From Mastigias papua (lineage: Eukaryota > Cnidaria > Scyphozoa > Rhizostomeae > Mastigiidae), in NCBI GenBank assembly GCA_964019165.1, contig OZ025281.1:12397888-12461887 (forward strand): a stretch of DNA of 64,000 bases, read 5' to 3'. Shown piece by piece: positions 20,224 through 30,679 of the stretch. How positions within the stretch are numbered: position 1 is the first letter of the stretch; each line of letters opens with the position of its first letter. The position numbers and the translations under genes were made by a program. The notes beneath the pieces were generated by a model, which ran no database searches, was not told where the DNA came from, and worked only from the letters and a program-made list of their open reading frames with translations.

Positions 20224-23200
20224 ATGGATAGAGAAAGAATAAATAAATTATCAAAAGATGAAGTAGTAGATTTAACTGTACAAATAATTGGTTATAAACA
20301 TGGATCAAATGATTTTGGTAAAGAGGCATTATATGATATGTTAGAACGTATAGAAAATAAAATAGAAGAAGAAGACAAAGAAAAAATATACTAATCAATT
20401 TAAAGATCATATAAGAGAAGTAAATTCAGCAATGAAAGGATTTAGCAAATCATATGAAATAGAAATAGAAATTAAAAATAATATATTAAAGAGACTACAT
20501 CAAACTGATTTATTAAAACATTTAAAGAAATCAAGAGTGTATATTAAAAAATGTATGATAAAAAAATTGATTGAAATGAAAGGTTTTAAGTTTAATGAGT
20601 CGTTAAAATTAACATTATCTAAAAAAAATTATAATAAAAGAGAATTAACAACAATTACATCCATTGTTTATTTTAATAGTAAAACTCAAATTATTATGAA
20701 TAATAATGAAATAAAACAAACTTTAGATATATCAATGTATGAAATAATTAATAAATTAGATAAATGGGTTAGTGATGGGAGTCAATGGATTTTAAGATCA
20801 ATTGATTCACATTTTTAAAATACTGCTAAATATAAACCATTAAATGCGAACTCTTATATTAAATTATCACATTTTTTACCAAATCCAAAAAAAGGACTTA
20901 TTAATTTAAAAAATTTTGATAATGAATGTTTCAGATGGTCTCATATAAGATATTTAAATCCAAAAAAATACATCCAGACAGAATATATAAAGATGATTAT
21001 GAATTGATTAATAAATTAAATTATTCAAATTGTAAATTTCCTATATCTATTAATGATTATAATAAAATTGAAAAACAAAATAATATTAATATTTATGTAT
21101 TTTATTATGAAGATAATGAGATATATCCATTATATATATCAAAAGAAAAATTTAAAAATCATTTAAAATTACTTTTATTAACAGAAAATGAAAATCAACA
21201 TTATGTTTTAATATCTGAATTTGATAGATTAATGTATAATCAAACAAAACATAAATGTAAAAAATATTTTTGTATGTATTGTTTACAATCTTTTAGCAAA
21301 CAAAATATTTTTAGATAATCATATAGAAACATGTAGTCAAGTTAATGGTGTACAAGCAATAAAAATGCCTGATATAGAAAATATTATATTAAAGTTCAAT
21401 GCATATCATAAACAATCAGCAGCTCCATTTGTTATTTATGCTGATTTTGAATCTATAACACAAAAAATTCATTATTGTAAACAAGATAATAATAATTCAT
21501 ATACTGAAAAATATCAAAATCACATAGATTGTGGATATGGTTATAAATTAGTATGTTTTTATGATGATAAATATTCAAAACCTATACAAATATATAGAGG
21601 ACAAAAAGCTGTTTATAAATTTATAGAAGAAATGTTAGAAGAAGTTGAATATTGTAAAAATATTATAAAAAATCATTTTAATAAAAAATTAAATATGTCA
21701 GAAAATGATAAAAAATTAGTTAAAGAATCAAAAAATGTCATATTTGCAATATAAAATTTCAAAAAGATGACAAAAAGGTTAGAGATCATTGTCATATAAC
21801 TGGTAAATATAGAGGAGCATCACATGTTGATTGTAATTTAAAATTAAAAATTGAATCATATAATATAAAGATTCCAGTTATTTTTCATAAATTACGGGGT
21901 TATGATTCTCATTTTATAATACAAGAAATTGGAGAAATTGTAAAAAATCATAAAATTAAAGATAATAATGGTGATGACATTGAAATGGATATTAGTATTA
22001 TACCAAATAATATGGAAAAATACATGGCATTTATGTTAGGTAGACATTTAAAATTTATAGATAGTTTTCAATTTATTAACTCAAGTTTGGAAAATTACTT
22101 AGTAATTTAAATAAAGACCAATTTTATTATACATCTAAAATATTTAAAGGAAAAAAGTTTGAATTGATGACTAAAAAAGGGGTATATCCATATGATTAAA
22201 TGAACAGCTTTGAAAAATTTGATGATACAAAATTACCTTCAAAAGAAGAATTTTACAGTTTATTAAATGATGAAAATACAACTGATGATGATTATAATCA
22301 TGCTAAAAATGTATGGAAATTATTTAATTTAAAGAACATGGGTGAATATCATGATCTATATTAAAAATCTGATGTTCTTTTATTAGCTGATGTATTTCAA
22401 AATTTTAGAAAAATTTGGTTAAAATATTATAAATTAGACCCGTGTCATTACTTTTCATCACCAGGATTATCATTGGATGCAATGTTAAAAATGACAAATA
22501 TAGAAATTGAGCTTATGACAGATATTAATATGTTACAATTTGTTGAAAAAGGAAAACGTGGTGGGTTATCATACATAAGTCATAGATACAGTAAAGCTAA
22601 TAATCAATATCTCAGTAAATGTGATTATAATTCTACACAAAAATATATCACTTATTTAGATGCTAATAATTTATATGGTTGGGCTATGTCTCAATATTTA
22701 CCAACTGGAGGATTTAAATGGATAAATAAAGAAAAATTTAATGATATAAACTTATATAATTATACAGAAAACTGAAAAAAAGGATTATTATTAGAAGTAA
22801 ACCTAGAATATCCGTATGAAATTCATGATATGCATAATGATTATCCATTAGCTCCTGAAAAAATTAATGTTAAAACAGATATGTTATCAAATTATTGTTT
22901 AAAAATTGCAAAAAAATATAACATATCAAACAATTTAATTTATAAATTAATTCCTACGTTAAATAATAAAGAAAAATATGTAATTCTTTATCGAAATTTA
23001 CAATTATATACAGAACTCGGTTTAAAAATAACTAAAATTCATCGTCTTTTAGAATTTAATCAATCACCATGGTTAAAAAAATATATTGATTTTAATACTG
23101 AAAAAAGAAAAACTGCACAAAATAGATTTGAAACAGATTTTTTTAAATTAATGAATAACAGTGTTTATGGAAAAACTATGGAAAATTTACGAAAAAGAGT

Positions 23201-23931
23201 TAATGTTAAATTAATAACTAATAAAAAAAATTATTAAAATGTGTATCTAGTAAAATAATAAATGAAAATCTTGTTGTAGTTCATCAATTAAAAGAAACTA
23301 TTACAATGAATAGACCTATATATGTAGGTGTTTGTATATTAGATCTTAGTAAAACATAATGTATGACTTTCATTATAATTATATAAAGAAAAAATATAAT
23401 GATAAAGCAAAGTTATTATTCACTGATACAGATTCTCTAACATATGAAATACAATGTTATGATTTATATAAAGATGTTTGGAATGATAAAGATAAAATTG
23501 ATTTTAGTGAATATCTAGAAAATTCTGAATTTTATGATAAAAGAAATAAAAAAGTTATAGGTAAATTTAAGGATGAAACTAGTTATTATGCAATAAAAGA
23601 CTATATAGGATTAAAATCAAAAATGTATAGTTGTGTTTTAGATAATCAAAATGGTGATCAAAAAGCTAAAGGAATAAAGAAAAATGTAATAAAGAAAGAT
23701 ATAACACATGATGATTATAAAGAAACATTATTTGGTTGTAAACAACTTCATCACATTATGAAAACAATTAGAAGTATAAATCATAAAATAGGTAGTTAGG
23801 AAATAAATAAAATTTCATTAATTTGTTATGATGATAAAAGATATATTAAAGATGATGGTATAAGCACATATGCTTATGGTCATTATTCTATTGATAATGA
23901 ATATTTTATTAGATATTTAGTTAATAAATAG
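20224..23931 (+). pseudogene. polB: Protein-primed DNA polymerase B
   Basis: From ATG 20224 to TAG 23929-23931, about 1,230 codons, the usual Polinton PolB size. Recognisable in order: an N-terminal region; a GLINLKNFDNECFRWSHIRY block (about 20895-20955); a zinc-binding pair CMYC near 21273; exonuclease motif I YADFES (21436-21453); ExoII GYDSHF near 21900; ExoIII near 22345; polymerase motif A LDANNLYGWAM (about 22657-22690); motif B MNNSVYG near 23155; motif C TDTDSLTYE near 23420. It replicates linear DNA from a terminal protein. At least nine breaks are visible, including frameshifts near 20390, 20900, 21316 and 23235 and in-frame stops at 20816, 22377, 22773 and 23797, so it is not functional as read. 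Confidence 0.92.
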
Positions 23932-24110
23932 TTTTGAATGTATTTATGATACTGTTCTTTACTAATTTCATTATTTTTTCTTAAATAATCTATTATATTA
24001 TATATTGAATTAATAACATTTTGTGAACCTGTTGACATCATTGGTGTTAATTGTTTCAATTCATTATATAAATCATTTAAAATTTTTATTTTCATCAATT
24101 GATGTTCCAT
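23883..24110 (-). CDS. Small convergent protein downstream of the coiled-coil gene
   Basis: A 75-residue leftward frame, 8 bp after the stop of the 24118-25167 gene, overlapping the last ~49 bp of PolB tail to tail. It is helical, with an IIDYLRKNNEISKEQYHKYI segment. It may be a separate small protein or a split-off C-terminus of the preceding gene; in related elements such a segment often ends that protein. I cannot decide from this sequence. Confidence 0.45.
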   Translation of the reverse strand: MEHQLMKIKILNDLYNELKQLTPMMSTGSQNVINSIYNIIDYLRKNNEISKEQYHKYIQNYLLTKYLIKYSLSIE

Positions 24111-24117
24111 TTATTTT

Positions 24118-25167
24118 TTAAATTTCATCATAAATAAGTTTTGAATCATTACCTGCTAATAATGCTGAATGCAATAAATTTAATCTATTGATTTTATCAT
24201 CTTCATTGAGGATAATAGACTTACCAATAAATTGATTCATTTTATTTCCTTTTTTTCTTTTCATATTTGTAAATGTGTTCAAATCATTAAATATTTGAAT
24301 TGCTTTTTTACTATACTTTTTACCTTTATCAAATCTTTTTGTTAATATATCAACAGTCGATTTATCAGCTTTTGATTTATAGATTATTTTATTATTTACC
24401 ATAACTTCTACTATTAATTCATTGATTAATTTATCCATATTTATATAAACCTTATCATTATATAATCCATTTTTACTTATCTTATATCCATTTCTTTTCT
24501 TTTTGATTCCATGACCAACATATCTACTTGATTGTATAACATTTTTAATTGCTGTTTTATATTTATTTATAGCGTTATTATATAATATAGCATTATGATA
24601 ATCTTCACTTTTCATATTCAAATTTCTTTTCAATGCACCTAATTTTGATTGAATATTTTTAAATGGATTTTTATCTAATTCTGTTTCTAGTTCGTTAATA
24701 CTTGATTGTGTAATATTATTTAAACCAATAATTTCAGGATTTATAAAGTATTCATTAGTTTTACTTGGTATTAAAATTTTTTCTTTATTATATATTTTAT
24801 CCAAAAAGTTAATTTCATTATCATCAAAATCATTATTTATATCTAATATTTTACTTTTTAATTTATCTTCCTCTTTATCAATATATTCATCTTTATCAAT
24901 ATCGTCATCTTTATAATCAATCATTTTTAATTCTTTTCTAACATTATCTAACATATTAGATAATGGTGCTAATGTTTTAATATCACCTATTAACTCATTA
25001 TTTTTTGACTCTATTTTATCTGTTATACTTTTAAACTTCTCTGTATTAATGAAGTTTATATTACTTTCATTATTTAATATTTCTTTATTCATTTCTTTAA
25101 GTTGATTTTTTAATTTTTGATTTTCTAAATTTTGATCGATTAATTGTTTATATTTTTCCAAATACAT
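24118..25167 (-). CDS. Conserved Polinton protein of unknown function, coiled coil
   Basis: Intact leftward frame. I prefer the ATG at 25167 (MYLEKYKQ...) to the one at 25197, because the usual AT-rich TATA-like tract (AATTAATAATATAGTA) directly precedes it. The N-terminal ~190 residues are charged and helical (coiled-coil-like, acidic near 70-130). A basic, glycine-containing turn (GHGIKKKRNGYKI) introduces a more compact C-terminal part with DILTKRFDKGKKYS and a final HSALLAGNDSKL. A protein with such an end is commonly encoded beside the packaging ATPase of Polintons; its role is not known to me. It lies between the ATPase and the small 75-residue frame, all leftward. Confidence 0.65.
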   Translation of the reverse strand: MYLEKYKQLIDQNLENQKLKNQLKEMNKEILNNESNINFINTEKFKSITDKIESKNNELIGDIKTLAPLSNMLDNVRKELKMIDYKDDDIDKDEYIDKEEDKLKSKILDINNDFDDNEINFLDKIYNKEKILIPSKTNEYFINPEIIGLNNITQSSINELETELDKNPFKNIQSKLGALKRNLNMKSEDYHNAILYNNAINKYKTAIKNVIQSSRYVGHGIKKKRNGYKISKNGLYNDKVYINMDKLINELIVEVMVNNKIIYKSKADKSTVDILTKRFDKGKKYSKKAIQIFNDLNTFTNMKRKKGNKMNQFIGKSIILNEDDKINRLNLLHSALLAGNDSKLIYDEI

Positions 25168-25279
25168 TACTATATTATTAATTATAATAATTTCCAATAA
25201 GTAATTATTATAAAATATAATATCATATTAACTAACTATTTCATAATATAATTGGTTATTGAGCAATTATATTTCTTGA

Positions 25280-25927
25280 TTAAAAATTTTTATATATTTT
25301 TTTCTTAAATTTATCAATATACAAAAAATCATGTCCATTTCCTTTTTGTATAATATTTTTTAAAATATTTTCAGGTAATCCATGATCATTTTCAACAATT
25401 TTATTATATCTATTTGTTACTTGAGGATATAATATAAAATATTTTGCATTTTGTCTGATAAATAATGGAATTGATAAATAATGTTGACCTAAATAAATTG
25501 GGCTACAGTTATTATGCCTACTATTTGGATAATACTTTTCTATAATTGATTGAATATTTGATTTTTCCTTAATTAGATCATCAAATATTATAACCTTTTT
25601 AGAATTAGGATAATTATAATCATTAGGATTTATTATTTTATTTGGATCTGTTTGAATTTCAAAAATATTGTAAACAACTTTTTTAGAAATTTTATCAAAT
25701 ATTTCTTTTAATCCCTGTATTTTAGTTTGAAATGGATTTAAACCATAATAATATATTTTATCATATTCAAAAAAGTCGTTTAATAATAAATGTACTAACG
25801 TATTTGTTTTCCCACATCCAGACATTCCAATAAGTACCATAGAAAATCGGAAACATATTGGATATTGACAGTCATTATCATCATCAGGAAAATAATCAGG
25901 AATATTCATCTTATATATATTAAACAT
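25280..25927 (-). CDS. FtsK/HerA-type DNA packaging ATPase
   Basis: Intact 215-residue frame, the first leftward gene from the right TIR; its start is preceded by a TATA-like AT tract. Walker A is GMSGCGKT (residues 34-41), Walker B is VIIFDD (about 112-117). A conserved Asn/Gln sensor-like stretch (YLGQHYLSIP) lies further down. This is the A32-like packaging ATPase shared by Polintons, virophages and many large DNA viruses, which pumps the genome into preformed capsids. Length is typical for Polintons. It is one of the few undamaged genes. Confidence 0.93.
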   Translation of the reverse strand: MFNIYKMNIPDYFPDDDNDCQYPICFRFSMVLIGMSGCGKTNTLVHLLLNDFFEYDKIYYYGLNPFQTKIQGLKEIFDKISKKVVYNIFEIQTDPNKIINPNDYNYPNSKKVIIFDDLIKEKSNIQSIIEKYYPNSRHNNCSPIYLGQHYLSIPLFIRQNAKYFILYPQVTNRYNKIVENDHGLPENILKNIIQKGNGHDFLYIDKFKKKIYKNF

Positions 25928-25944
25928 TATAAAAATTATATTAT

Positions 25945-26333
25945 AAAAAAGAAAAAACCGTCTGATGGAAAAAATGAATAAAAAGAAAGGAATGATGTAA
26001 ATTAGATGTTTATGTGATCAGAGTGGTGATAGAGCGTGGTAATAGTGATCGAGTTTAAGACCTGTCTAGATGACGTCAAGCCACAGCTGTAGTGAGAGGC
26101 AGGTGAGAGAGCTATGGTGTGTAGCAAAAAGTAATGAAAGGGGATAAGAGAAAAAAAGGGTAATACTGTGAGACAAATTTTAAATTACTCCTTAATAAAA
26201 TTTAAAAGTAAGTGCCCGAGAGAGGCCTGAAAATGGAAAAATTTATAAAAAGGTATGCATGGTACTAAAACATGAAAAACAAAAAAGGACATACTGTGGC
26301 AACTGTCCTAGAACCCCCATATTATATACTACT
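25945..26333 (-). repeat. Polinton right terminal inverted repeat
   Basis: Inverted copy of 5899-6287. It ends ...ATATACTACT and is followed by the TTCTCC target duplication at 26334-26339. Confidence 0.95.
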
Positions 26334-26431
26334 TTCTCCTCTAAGACCATCTGCATCTTAAATTTCCATAAATGAAAATTCTCCCCATTGAACTTGTCAA
26401 TTCCAAGCGATGCACTGTCTTCGGAAGCCAT
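26334..26431 (-). pseudogene. Copia gag N-terminus
   Basis: ATG at 26431 (minus strand) begins MASEDSASLGIDKFNGENFH, then LWKFKMQMVLEEK, the classical start of Copia gag proteins. It is cut at 26334 by the Polinton. The next residues of gag are found at 5898 on the far side, with the TTCTCC duplication shared by both junctions. Confidence 0.9.
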
Positions 26432-26465
26432 CCTATGAAATACTTCGAACTGCCCTTATCTATTT

Positions 26466-26484
26466 ACTCTCTGGGCCCATAACC
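26466..26484 (-). other. Copia primer-binding site
   Basis: GGTTATGGGCCCAGAGAG on the minus strand begins exactly at the LTR end. It resembles the internal initiator-tRNA-Met primer site used by Drosophila copia. Confidence 0.6.
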
Positions 26485-26663
26485 TTTTAGATTTGTGTAA
26501 AATATGAAGTTAAACACACGGAAACTTGCGAGCGTTGCGATTATACATGCATAAAACAGAACACACTGAATTATGTAAACAATAAGGATATAATTAAAAA
26601 CTAGTGTCTATGATTGACATATGTGCAGTTCTTTTCTATTTTCGTTCTTTACGTATTTCAACA
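26485..26663 (-). repeat. Copia 5' LTR
   Basis: 179 bp LTR beginning TGTTGAAATACG on the minus strand and ending CTAAAA; it pairs with 1844-2009. The CATCT duplication follows at 26664-26668. Confidence 0.88.
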
Positions 26664-26668
26664 CATCT

Positions 26669-27200
26669 AGCTCATTTTGATTCTCAGCAATACTGTCTGA
26701 CTTCAAAACCTTGTCAATTAGCTCCTCTTCCATGGGTGAAAGGTATTTCTTCAATGATTGTATTTCTTCTGGAACCTGATCACCAAACAAAGTAAAGCAA
26801 ATGTATGCTTGTGACAAGAAGAGAAGGAAATAAGAAGCTGTCTCATATCCAACAACAAGAATTCTGGCAATTGATTCATATTCAGAAATAAAGTGATTAT
26901 GCCTAACAAATGGTAACCTTTCCCGTTCTCCTTTGAATTTGAGAACTCAAGCCAGAAGCAACAGAATACTTCTACATAGACTCCATCATTTGTCACTTGC
27001 TCTGGATTTCCCCTCTCATCAATGATGCTAAATATCAAATGCGTTGTCAAAACTGATGGATCTTTGAAATGTTCCATCATATCTGATCGTATCTTGGAAT
27101 GATGAACAGTAAACAGCTTAATTGTGTACCTTTGCTGCAGATTACTTTCAGAAGATGATACAGAAGTTGCTGCTGATGGGCTAGATTCTTCCACCAACTG
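26669..27200 (-). pseudogene. HECT-like domain N-terminal part
   Basis: Minus-strand frames 27197-26751 and 26817-26608 meet at a frameshift near 26830. They encode a SIIDERGNPEQVTNDGVYVE segment and a following FWLEF, which resemble the N-lobe of HECT-like domains in invertebrate multi-copy proteins. A second block ends FGDQVPEEIQSLKKYLSPME. The coding sequence runs into the Copia target duplication; its continuation is at 1838-1715 and 1039-1654. It is either a pseudogenised host gene or part of an older HECT-bearing element. Confidence 0.5.
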
Positions 27201-27245
27201 CCTGCATTTAAAATTTTATCTGGCCCTGGGGTATCTTAACTCCCA

Positions 27246-27480
27246 TTAGAGAGGTTTTCTGCTGCAAGTGGAGTCAGCAATGCTCTGTAATGTTTCTGGT
27301 GCCCCAAACATCTCTATGGGCCTAGCACGAATACCTTGAGTATTCAGAGGTGCAGATGATCCAGGGACTATGTCTGTCAAAGCAGCTGATACAGGCTGGG
27401 GAGATGCTGGAGACGCACTTAGTGTGAGCTTGTCTGCATGATATGACTTTTCAAATTCTTCATCTTGCAAACACCTGAGA
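27246..27480 (-). pseudogene. Upstream coding fragment of the HECT-like sequence
   Basis: A 74-residue minus-strand frame, Ser/Pro/Ala-rich in the middle, preceded by a short Cys-containing stretch (SFCLRCLQDEEFEKSY). Possibly an exon or linker N-terminal to the HECT-like part; no domain is certain. Confidence 0.3.
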
Positions 27481-27699
27481 CAGAAACTCCCCTGCTCATA
27501 GGAATAACTACAAACTTGGCAAATCAGCAGTCTAGCAATGGAAAATGTGCTTGGGATTGTGAATCAACTGCATGCTGAGATGAAGCTGCTACTTCCTGGC
27601 CCATTACATTATTGGATTGGCTGGTGGCTGGGGGTTGAAGTGACTGAGAGTTGTTTGTGCAACAGTGCTTACATTCATGACTTCATACCTTCTCGTTTG

Positions 27700-29460
27700 G
27701 TGCCGAGCGGACAGGGGAAACCCTGACAAAAGGAAGTCAAAGGGGGTCTCAAAGAAGCGAGCATCATACTGATATCAATCGCTTGATCTCATGAAAAGGA
27801 GATCTCAACGGAGGGACAGTCACTTTGCCAATGTCTGGAGCTCCTTAAAGCTATCGTCGGCTACAATGCGATGAATTGTGTCACTTACCCGAGAGCTATG
27901 AGGACTCTTTTGAAAGTTACATTGAAAACAGATGTGGAGAAGAACCCATGACCAATGCACCAAGCCCAGAGATAAGCAAGAAACACCAGAAGAAAGAAGA
28001 GAAGAGCACGAAGGAGAATTAAGAAAGTATTAACATTGCAGAAGGAATGGTTCAAGGGAAACAAAACAATAGCAACTTGGAATATACAGAGGGCCAATAT
28101 ACACGGAAGAAGGTTTGGAGAAATAACGAAACTATGCAAGCGGAGTGGAATGAAAGCTAAGCACCTTTAGCCATGGCATCAAGAAATTTGAGATAGATGG
28201 AGAAAGTATGTACCTTCTACATTCTATGAAAACAGGAGCATTGATGAGAGGAAAATGGTACAGAACATGGAAAACGGAAGGAAGAAAGCGGTACCCCACA
28301 GACAGAGTAATAACAGTGGAATTCAGAGGTTCAGTTCTGTCATCGGTATATCAACCAGTCAAGGGGAGTGTACAATATGAACAACAGATACAAGAAATGA
28401 GGAGAGAGCTAGAAAGAGTGATACACGGGCTTACAGCAAAGCAAGTTACCGCTATTGGGGGGGGGGGGATATTAATGCACAGATTGAAAGAAATATAGGA
28501 GCGCATGACAAATCCACCACAGTGGGAAGATGTGAAGTCAGAAGAACAAACCCGCAAGGAGAAGATCTAATTGATTGGCTCACAGAGCACTGATTACGTT
28601 GGGTTAACTCTTTTTCTATGTGAAGAAAAGAAGCACATGGCTCAATCGTGGCAATAAAACATGGTAAGAGATTGATGGATTCATAACAAGAGAAGAGGAC
28701 AGATATAGAATTGTAAAAGCTCTGAAAATCGAGAGCAATGAAACGCTATTCGACCACAAGATTTTAGAAATGAAGCTGAAAATGAAAACACCTAGACATT
28801 CAAATGAGAGAAGACAGAAGACAAGAGGAAATAAAAACTGGGAGAAAATGATGAATCGAGAAATAGCAGAGCTGTACAAAAGGAGAACAGAAGAAAGAGC
28901 GTGCCAAGAAGCAGCAAGAAGAGGCATGAAAATGGAAGACCTAGAATAGCAAACATTCGGTAAAATACTTAGAGCAAAAGCGGAGGAAGTATGTGGCAAA
29001 CAAGAGAAACAAACAAACCCATGGACGAACCAACAACAGGAAGACGCAATGCGACTGAAAGCAGAGATACGTGAAATACTGAGAGAGGAAAATCGAGTGA
29101 TATGAAAGACAGGAGACAGAACAAGCAATGAGTAAATTATAGCCAAAACAAGGCTGAAAGAGAAAAGAGCAATCTACAAAAGGGAGTTAAGACAATGGGA
29201 GGAAAATTAGTGGAATCAATTTGCAAAAGAGTACCAACAAGCATGCCAAATGGGACAAATTGGGACCATGTTCAAAATACTGCAGAGGCTGCAAAGAAGA
29301 GGAGAGTACAACAACAGCACGATCATAATGCCTTTTACCGACGAGGAATTTAAAGGTCATCTCCAGGAAATCACTCATGAGCGATATGAAAACACTCCAG
29401 ACTAAATATCAAAGACAGCTGAAAAGGTGGTGGAACTGACGGTGGAGGAAGAGGCAATGT
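27700..29460 (+). pseudogene. LINE 5' part: 2A-like motif and AP endonuclease domain
   Basis: Plus-strand translation shows a short frame ending in a 2A-like motif at 27931-27954 and a basic Arg/Lys-rich stretch. Next comes an AP-type endonuclease start (ATWNIQRANIHGRRFGEI near 28070), VITVEFRG and VYQPVKGSVQYEQQI at 28208-28498, and a DLIDWLTEH region near 28570, ending in a charged linker (about 28700-29450). There are many stops and frameshifts. A run of G near 28457-28468 sits where the family has the GGDFNA catalytic block. The matching RT half is on the same strand at 38345-40480. Confidence 0.75.
27931..27954 (+). other. 2A-like ribosome-skipping motif, glycine codon replaced by stop
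   Basis: GATGTGGAGAAGAACCCA TGA CCA encodes DVEKNP-stop-P. It follows a leucine/valine-rich lead (RTLLKVTLKT) as in 2A peptides with D-V/I-E-x-N-P-G-P. Such motifs are known at the 5' end of some non-LTR retrotransposons. Here the glycine position reads TGA. Confidence 0.7.
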
Positions 29461-29885
29461 TTTTGAAACTGTTGATTTTATTCAATTAAACTACAATTAA
29501 AAATCTCACTATTACAAGGTAATTTGCAATTGGCTAGCCTGAACTATTTAACAATAAAAGGATAAATAACAAGCATAGTATAGAAACTACATGTAACTAA
29601 AATGAAACCAAATCAGGACTGGTCCAAGGTTTGTTCCTTCGGCAAAAAATAAAATAGGTTGAACTGATGATTATTGCAGAGTTTTTCTGATCATGAAAAG
29701 CAGGTGGTTTTTAATGGAAACTTCATTTCATTTTCAAATTCTCTACATACAATCATAAACCTCACTATGCCTAGGTAGTTTACAATTGGTCAATACTATC
29801 GTTATAATGTAAGAGTTTATAAGAAAGAAAACTAACAACAACAACAACAACAACAATATTTCTAAGCAGCAACAATATAGCTTAA
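29460..29885 (-). other. AT-rich 3' region of R2-like LINE
   Basis: Non-coding, with an (AAC)n run at about 29834-29856. It lies downstream (minus strand) of the RLE-domain frame and is probably its 3' UTR, ending near 29460. Confidence 0.4.
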
Positions 29886-30545
29886 TTAAATAAATAGAAG
29901 CTCTGGACTTTCCCATTCTTTACCTCGTTTGCAAAACACGTAGTATGTAGATCGTATGGCAATGCCTGTTAATGTCCTTGTAATATAGTTTATATGTTTG
30001 TCGTCAAAACCAATCTCTTTGAGCATGATAAGAAAGTCATTTGACTGAATAGAGAAGACTCCTAAAGTACTTATAGACAGGCTGATAACCTTAACGCTAT
30101 CAAACTGATGTTGTTGGAGTCTTATCAAATCCTCATACTTTTTGGCTTTACGTACAGCATTGGTCAACAGATTAGTTTCAAATCCAACAGTCAATTCCAG
30201 AATATAGAGGTATTTTTTAGAGATAGTGAGGAGAAAATCAGGACGAAGAGAATACCCAGAAAGCACTGAAGGGGTAATAAAGCCAGGGAGATCCACATAA
30301 AGAACTGAATCTGGGACTGATTTAAAGGAGTTTGCGATAAACTGAAGCATTGAGTTGTGACGCCAAGTGAAGCGGCCGTCATTATGATATGTGGAGCATC
30401 CAGCTACAACGTGAAGAAGAGATTCTGGCTTTAGATAAAAGGAACAATCGGAAGTAGAAGAAAGCCCCCATTTGTAGAGGTTTATCTTAGCCGGGAGGGT
30501 ATTAATCATGTATTTGATCGTAAAATTAAAAATATTCTTAGGCAA
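29886..30545 (-). pseudogene. LINE C-terminal restriction-like endonuclease domain
   Basis: Open 219-residue minus-strand frame. It has the C-terminal layout of site-specific (R2/NeSL/Utopia-type) LINEs: a CCHC-like knuckle (DCSFYLKPESLLHVVAGC, in which the second cysteine is a tyrosine), then the PD-(D/E)XK nuclease signature RPDFLLTI ... YILELTVGFETN ... KAKKYEDL. The RT itself is not present upstream; (AAT)n and another LINE begin at 30548. 5' truncated copy. Confidence 0.75.
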
Positions 30546-30590
30546 GTGTCATAATAATAATGATAATAATAATAATAATAAAGGAACTTT
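30546..30590. repeat. (AAT)n microsatellite
   Basis: Imperfect AATAATGAT/AAT repeat at the junction of two LINE copies; likely the simple-repeat tail of the CR1/L2-like element that ends here. Confidence 0.7.
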
Positions 30591-30679
30591 TATTGCGCCA
30601 TATCTCCTCAGGGCTCATAGGCTCATTACATATTTGCAACTAATAAAGAATATATGATAAAACAGATACATAGTAAAAG

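Larger units (their letters stand above)
5899..26333. mobile_element. Polinton/Maverick (adintovirus-like) DNA element
   Basis: A 20,435 bp element with all structural hallmarks: inverted terminal repeats of about 389 bp, ends AG...CT, and a 6 bp target duplication TTCTCC (5893-5898 and 26334-26339). It carries the six core genes (major and minor capsid, protease, packaging ATPase, protein-primed PolB, integrase) plus a fibre-like and ankyrin-like accessory module. Base composition is much more AT-rich than the flanks. Genes from 6.3 to 23.9 kb read rightward except one (13984-13502); the last three read leftward, so PolB and the unknown protein converge near 23.9 kb. Several genes are broken, so it is a decayed or imperfectly assembled integrated copy. 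The insertion interrupts Copia gag. Confidence 0.96.
1844..26663 (-). mobile_element. Copia LTR retrotransposon with nested insertions
   Basis: A Ty1/Copia element on the minus strand. It is bounded by short LTRs (26485-26663 and 1844-2009) and by the same 5 bp target duplication CATCT at 1839-1843 and 26664-26668. Reading from 26663 down, the order is 5' LTR, primer-binding site, gag start (26431), gag interrupted by the Polinton and by a Gypsy fragment, zinc knuckle, protease, gag-pre-integrase, reverse transcriptase, RNase H, 3' LTR. The integrase core is missing: the frame jumps near 4030 from the end of gag-pre-integrase to a segment normally downstream of the integrase. Stops and frameshifts also break pol and gag, so the element is dead. 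It inserted into a HECT-like coding sequence. Confidence 0.9.

Noticed and set aside
5893..26339. The Polinton flanks as chance similarity because the left side first looked like Gypsy sequence
   Set aside because: Minus-strand reading of 5707-5898 is Copia gag and continues the gag at 26334, so TTCTCC is a true target duplication.
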